Virus record (IMG/VR): IMGVR_UViG_3300047408_000090
Coordinates: 1 to 50,593 of that record
DNA length: 50,593 bases
Direction: 5' to 3' (one strand)
Source of the DNA: a virus
Shown here: piece after piece, positions 48,509 to 50,593 of the stretch
How the letters are laid out: every line of letters begins with the position of its first letter
Numbering within the stretch: position 1 is the first letter of the stretch
Made by a program: the position numbers and the translations under genes
The notes under the pieces: generated by a model
What the model saw: the letters and a program-made list of their open reading frames with translations, nothing else
What the model was told of the DNA's origin: nothing
Databases searched by the model: none

Positions 48509-50117
48509 AAAAAATTAGTGTCCCCACGTCTACGTCATCTGCGTATTGACCGGCAACTCCCATGGCCATCGTCAGCGCTACCAGTCCGTCGATGCGGCCA
48601 CTGGATTTATTCTTGCTCAGTTTGCGGTTCGCGTCATCCTTAGCATCAATAACAGCGCAAGCGGCACACATAGCCAGCACGGGATGGTTGCCATGCGCAA
48701 TCTCCTTTTCCTTAATCGCACCCTCCAGGTCACGCAGTGCCGGAGACATCGACTGGGTACCTTGCCCGAACTCGACGAATATCTGTTCAGACTTTTCATC
48801 TTTGCTCGATGACTGACCCGGCAATTTATGTTCTGGAAAACCGGCTTTGATCAACCACGGCACGAGGTGTTTCATATTCCAGCGGTCGAACCCGATCTTG
48901 CGAATGTCGTAAATTTCGTAAAGATGAAAGAGCCACTTGGCAACGTACTCGTATGAAATCGTGTTACCTTCGGTGGTTTCTAGGAAACCATCTTCTTTCC
49001 ATACATCGTACGGCACCCGATCTTTCTGCGCCTTCTCACGTAGCCCGTAAGCCGGTAGCCAGAAAGTTGGATGGACTTGCCAGACGCGATCCTTCTTGCC
49101 GATAAGGACCAGCGCGGTCAGGTCTGCAACGGAGGACAAATCCAGACCCCCGTAAACGGCAAGTCCATCCAGCGGCGCAGGAGGCGCACCGCATGTTTGC
49201 CAAACCGATTGCGTAACAAACGGGTTATTAATTTCGACCCGCTGGTTCAGCACCAGATTTCGGTACTCGGCTTCGCGCGCTGGCATGCGCCGCGCGTCTT
49301 CCGCCATTGCCAGAACTTCTTTCGCATTCAGGAACGTACCGAACGCAGGATTAGCCTGACGAATTGTCTTTATAGAAAATGGATCTGCCGCCTTCGGTGC
49401 TGTGTACAAAGAAACGATGGTACGCGGGTCGTGCCCGGCTAACGCGTCGTCGATAAGAATACTCAGCAGGTCGTTGTCGCTTGGCGCTTGCGTCGAGATG
49501 ATAATCGATAACGGATCTTCCTGCGCACCCGTTGCGGTCTCGAGCGCCTCGTATAAAGTTGAGCGCGGTCCACGCACCTGACCCAGTTCATCATGGACAA
49601 TGAACGCGGGCGAAAGGCCAAATGCGGTGGAAGCTTCCGCGCTCAATGCTCTGTATTTGGTGCCTCGCGCAATACAGAGCAATTCTTTGGCAGTGTCGCG
49701 TACGGTAACCACTGCTCGCAGCTCCGGACCGAGCCGCACGATCTTCGCCGCTAGAGAAAAAATCACGCCAGCTTGTTCGCGCGATTGCGCGGTGGAAAAG
49801 AGCTGGCTATTAACGATGGAGCTCTTTCCGCAGAGATGATTAAGTAACAGGAATGCGCTTAGACTTGTTTTGGCATTCTTGCGCGGGAAACTTAGGATCG
49901 CACGGCGGGTGCCAGCAACGTTATCGTAAATCTTTTTAATCTCTGTCTTCTGCCAAGGCTCCAGCTGCACTAACTCGCCGACGTGCTTGCCCTCAGGAAT
50001 GCGGCAGTACTTCTCGATCCAATCGATGACGTCCTGGCCACTGACCTTCTTCGGCGCGTCAGGCTGCGGCTCCGAACGTGCACGACGCTTCTTCTTGGCG
50101 GCACGCTTTGCTACCAC
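48507..50117 (-). CDS. terL: Large terminase subunit (HK97-type)
   Basis: A 536-residue packaging motor. Walker A is SFPRKNAKTS (76-85), Walker B is FIVHDE (172-177) and a nuclease-domain aspartate motif GLDLSS lies near residue 325; FDRWNM and CAACAVIDA are family marks of Terminase_1. It uses ATP to fill the head and cuts DNA at the packaging site. The start is GTG 50117, overlapping the small subunit stop region; no ATG with a ribosome binding site lies nearby. Basic N-terminus (KKKRRAR) fits DNA contact. Confidence 0.92.
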   Translation of the reverse strand: MVAKRAAKKKRRARSEPQPDAPKKVSGQDVIDWIEKYCRIPEGKHVGELVQLEPWQKTEIKKIYDNVAGTRRAILSFPRKNAKTSLSAFLLLNHLCGKSSIVNSQLFSTAQSREQAGVIFSLAAKIVRLGPELRAVVTVRDTAKELLCIARGTKYRALSAEASTAFGLSPAFIVHDELGQVRGPRSTLYEALETATGAQEDPLSIIISTQAPSDNDLLSILIDDALAGHDPRTIVSLYTAPKAADPFSIKTIRQANPAFGTFLNAKEVLAMAEDARRMPAREAEYRNLVLNQRVEINNPFVTQSVWQTCGAPPAPLDGLAVYGGLDLSSVADLTALVLIGKKDRVWQVHPTFWLPAYGLREKAQKDRVPYDVWKEDGFLETTEGNTISYEYVAKWLFHLYEIYDIRKIGFDRWNMKHLVPWLIKAGFPEHKLPGQSSSKDEKSEQIFVEFGQGTQSMSPALRDLEGAIKEKEIAHGNHPVLAMCAACAVIDAKDDANRKLSKNKSSGRIDGLVALTMAMGVAGQYADDVDVGTLIF

Positions 50118-50548
50118 GTGTGCACCGGGTCGGCATTCTTATCGGCAGCTCTCGCAGCGTGGCTCTTGGCTGTATCAGCACGCTTGTAATCATAACTCGA
50201 TTGCTGCGCTAGCCGCATCTTAGTCGCCAGCGATGTGATTACTTTTGCCGACTCAAGCCTAAGTTGATAACAACTCTTCCATTCTTGTTCGTTCTTTGCC
50301 TTCTTCGCAGTAGCCATTAACTCGTCAAGATATTCTTGATCCGAAACCTGCTTGCAATACATTTCTAAGAGCGTGTGTGTATGTAACGGAAACCAATTCG
50401 GCGGCATACTCTTCACAACCGCGCGCCAAATCTCCGCTTCACGTTTATTTAATGATTTAACAGGATCTGGACGCGCGTCAACTTCAGGCACAGTTGACGT
50501 TGCAATCATCGATCGTTCTGCAGCTGATAAGCGGCCTCGAGATAACAT
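50111..50548 (-). CDS. terS: Small terminase subunit, P27 family
   Basis: A 145-residue helical protein. KREAEIWRAVVKSMPPNWF followed by HTHTLLEMYCKQVSDQEYLDEL is the P27 family signature. It recognises the packaging site on phage DNA and loads the large subunit. It starts at ATG 50548 in the last part of the window; if circular, its upstream gene is the HNH nuclease at 88-399. AGAGG lies 12 nt upstream of the ATG. Confidence 0.88.
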   Translation of the reverse strand: MLSRGRLSAAERSMIATSTVPEVDARPDPVKSLNKREAEIWRAVVKSMPPNWFPLHTHTLLEMYCKQVSDQEYLDELMATAKKAKNEQEWKSCYQLRLESAKVITSLATKMRLAQQSSYDYKRADTAKSHAARAADKNADPVHTW

Positions 50549-50593
50549 ATATAGATAAGCCTCTATTACACCAGCAGTTTAAAAAAAGTCAGC

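Noticed and set aside
50565-50592. Promoter before terS (CTGACT, 16 bases, TGTAAT)
   Set aside because: The start of transcription would fall at or after the ribosome binding site, leaving almost no leader, and the -35 box is weak; the position also depends on the window edge.
1-50593. Terminal direct repeat at the two window ends
   Set aside because: The first and last few tens of bases were compared and share no clear identical run, so a long terminal repeat is not visible.

Overview
The window looks like the whole genome, or nearly the whole genome, of a contractile-tailed (myovirus-type) phage of a Gram-negative bacterium. It carries a complete head and tail set: P27-type small terminase, large terminase, HK97-type portal, a prohead protease joined to the major capsid protein, sheath, tube, tail chaperones with a frameshift, tape measures and a Mu-like baseplate from gp44 to gp48. 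It also carries its own replication enzymes. No integrase, repressor, tRNA gene or bacterial housekeeping gene is visible. Two proteins with PEP-CTERM sorting tails suggest a host with an exosortase system, most likely a proteobacterium; this is inference. The host cannot be named from the sequence.

The layout is simple. From 12364 down to 88, minus-strand genes encode the early and nucleotide functions: an alpha-glutamyl/putrescinyl thymine pyrophosphorylase-like protein, an FkbM methyltransferase, a thymidylate-synthase-like enzyme, an HD nucleotidase, DNA polymerase A, a Cas4-like nuclease, a primase-helicase, a NusG-like factor, and four HNH genes including the packaging-type one at the left edge. 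From 12979 to 21796 the plus strand holds a run of mostly small genes, plus a UvrD-like helicase, a RuvC-like resolvase, two PEP-CTERM proteins and small membrane proteins. From 50548 down to 21905 the minus strand holds packaging, head, tail, baseplate, fibre and probable lysis-related genes. If the ends are joined, the HNH gene at 88-399 lies just before the terminase genes, as in many HNH-TerS-TerL cassettes. The map then has a single divergent control region (12365-12978) and a single convergent terminator region (21797-21904).

In the nucleotide block, the thymidylate-synthase-like enzyme, the HD nucleotidase, the pyrophosphorylase-like protein and the FkbM methyltransferase are chained by overlapping stops and starts. 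They look like a thymine hypermodification pathway with a possible methyl cap. Replication would use an archaeo-eukaryotic-type primase fused to a superfamily 3 helicase, a family A polymerase with a 3'-5' exonuclease domain, and a Cas4-like nuclease. A phage NusG paralogue lies at the end of the early block behind a perfect 23-bp inverted repeat. It could let polymerase read through the hairpins that follow several late genes.

The least usual features are the two PEP-CTERM proteins, two tandem paralogous tape-measure proteins with different peptidoglycan-degrading domains, a 697-codon protease-capsid frame with a strong internal ribosome binding site at the start of the capsid part, and a candidate base-modification cassette that includes FkbM.
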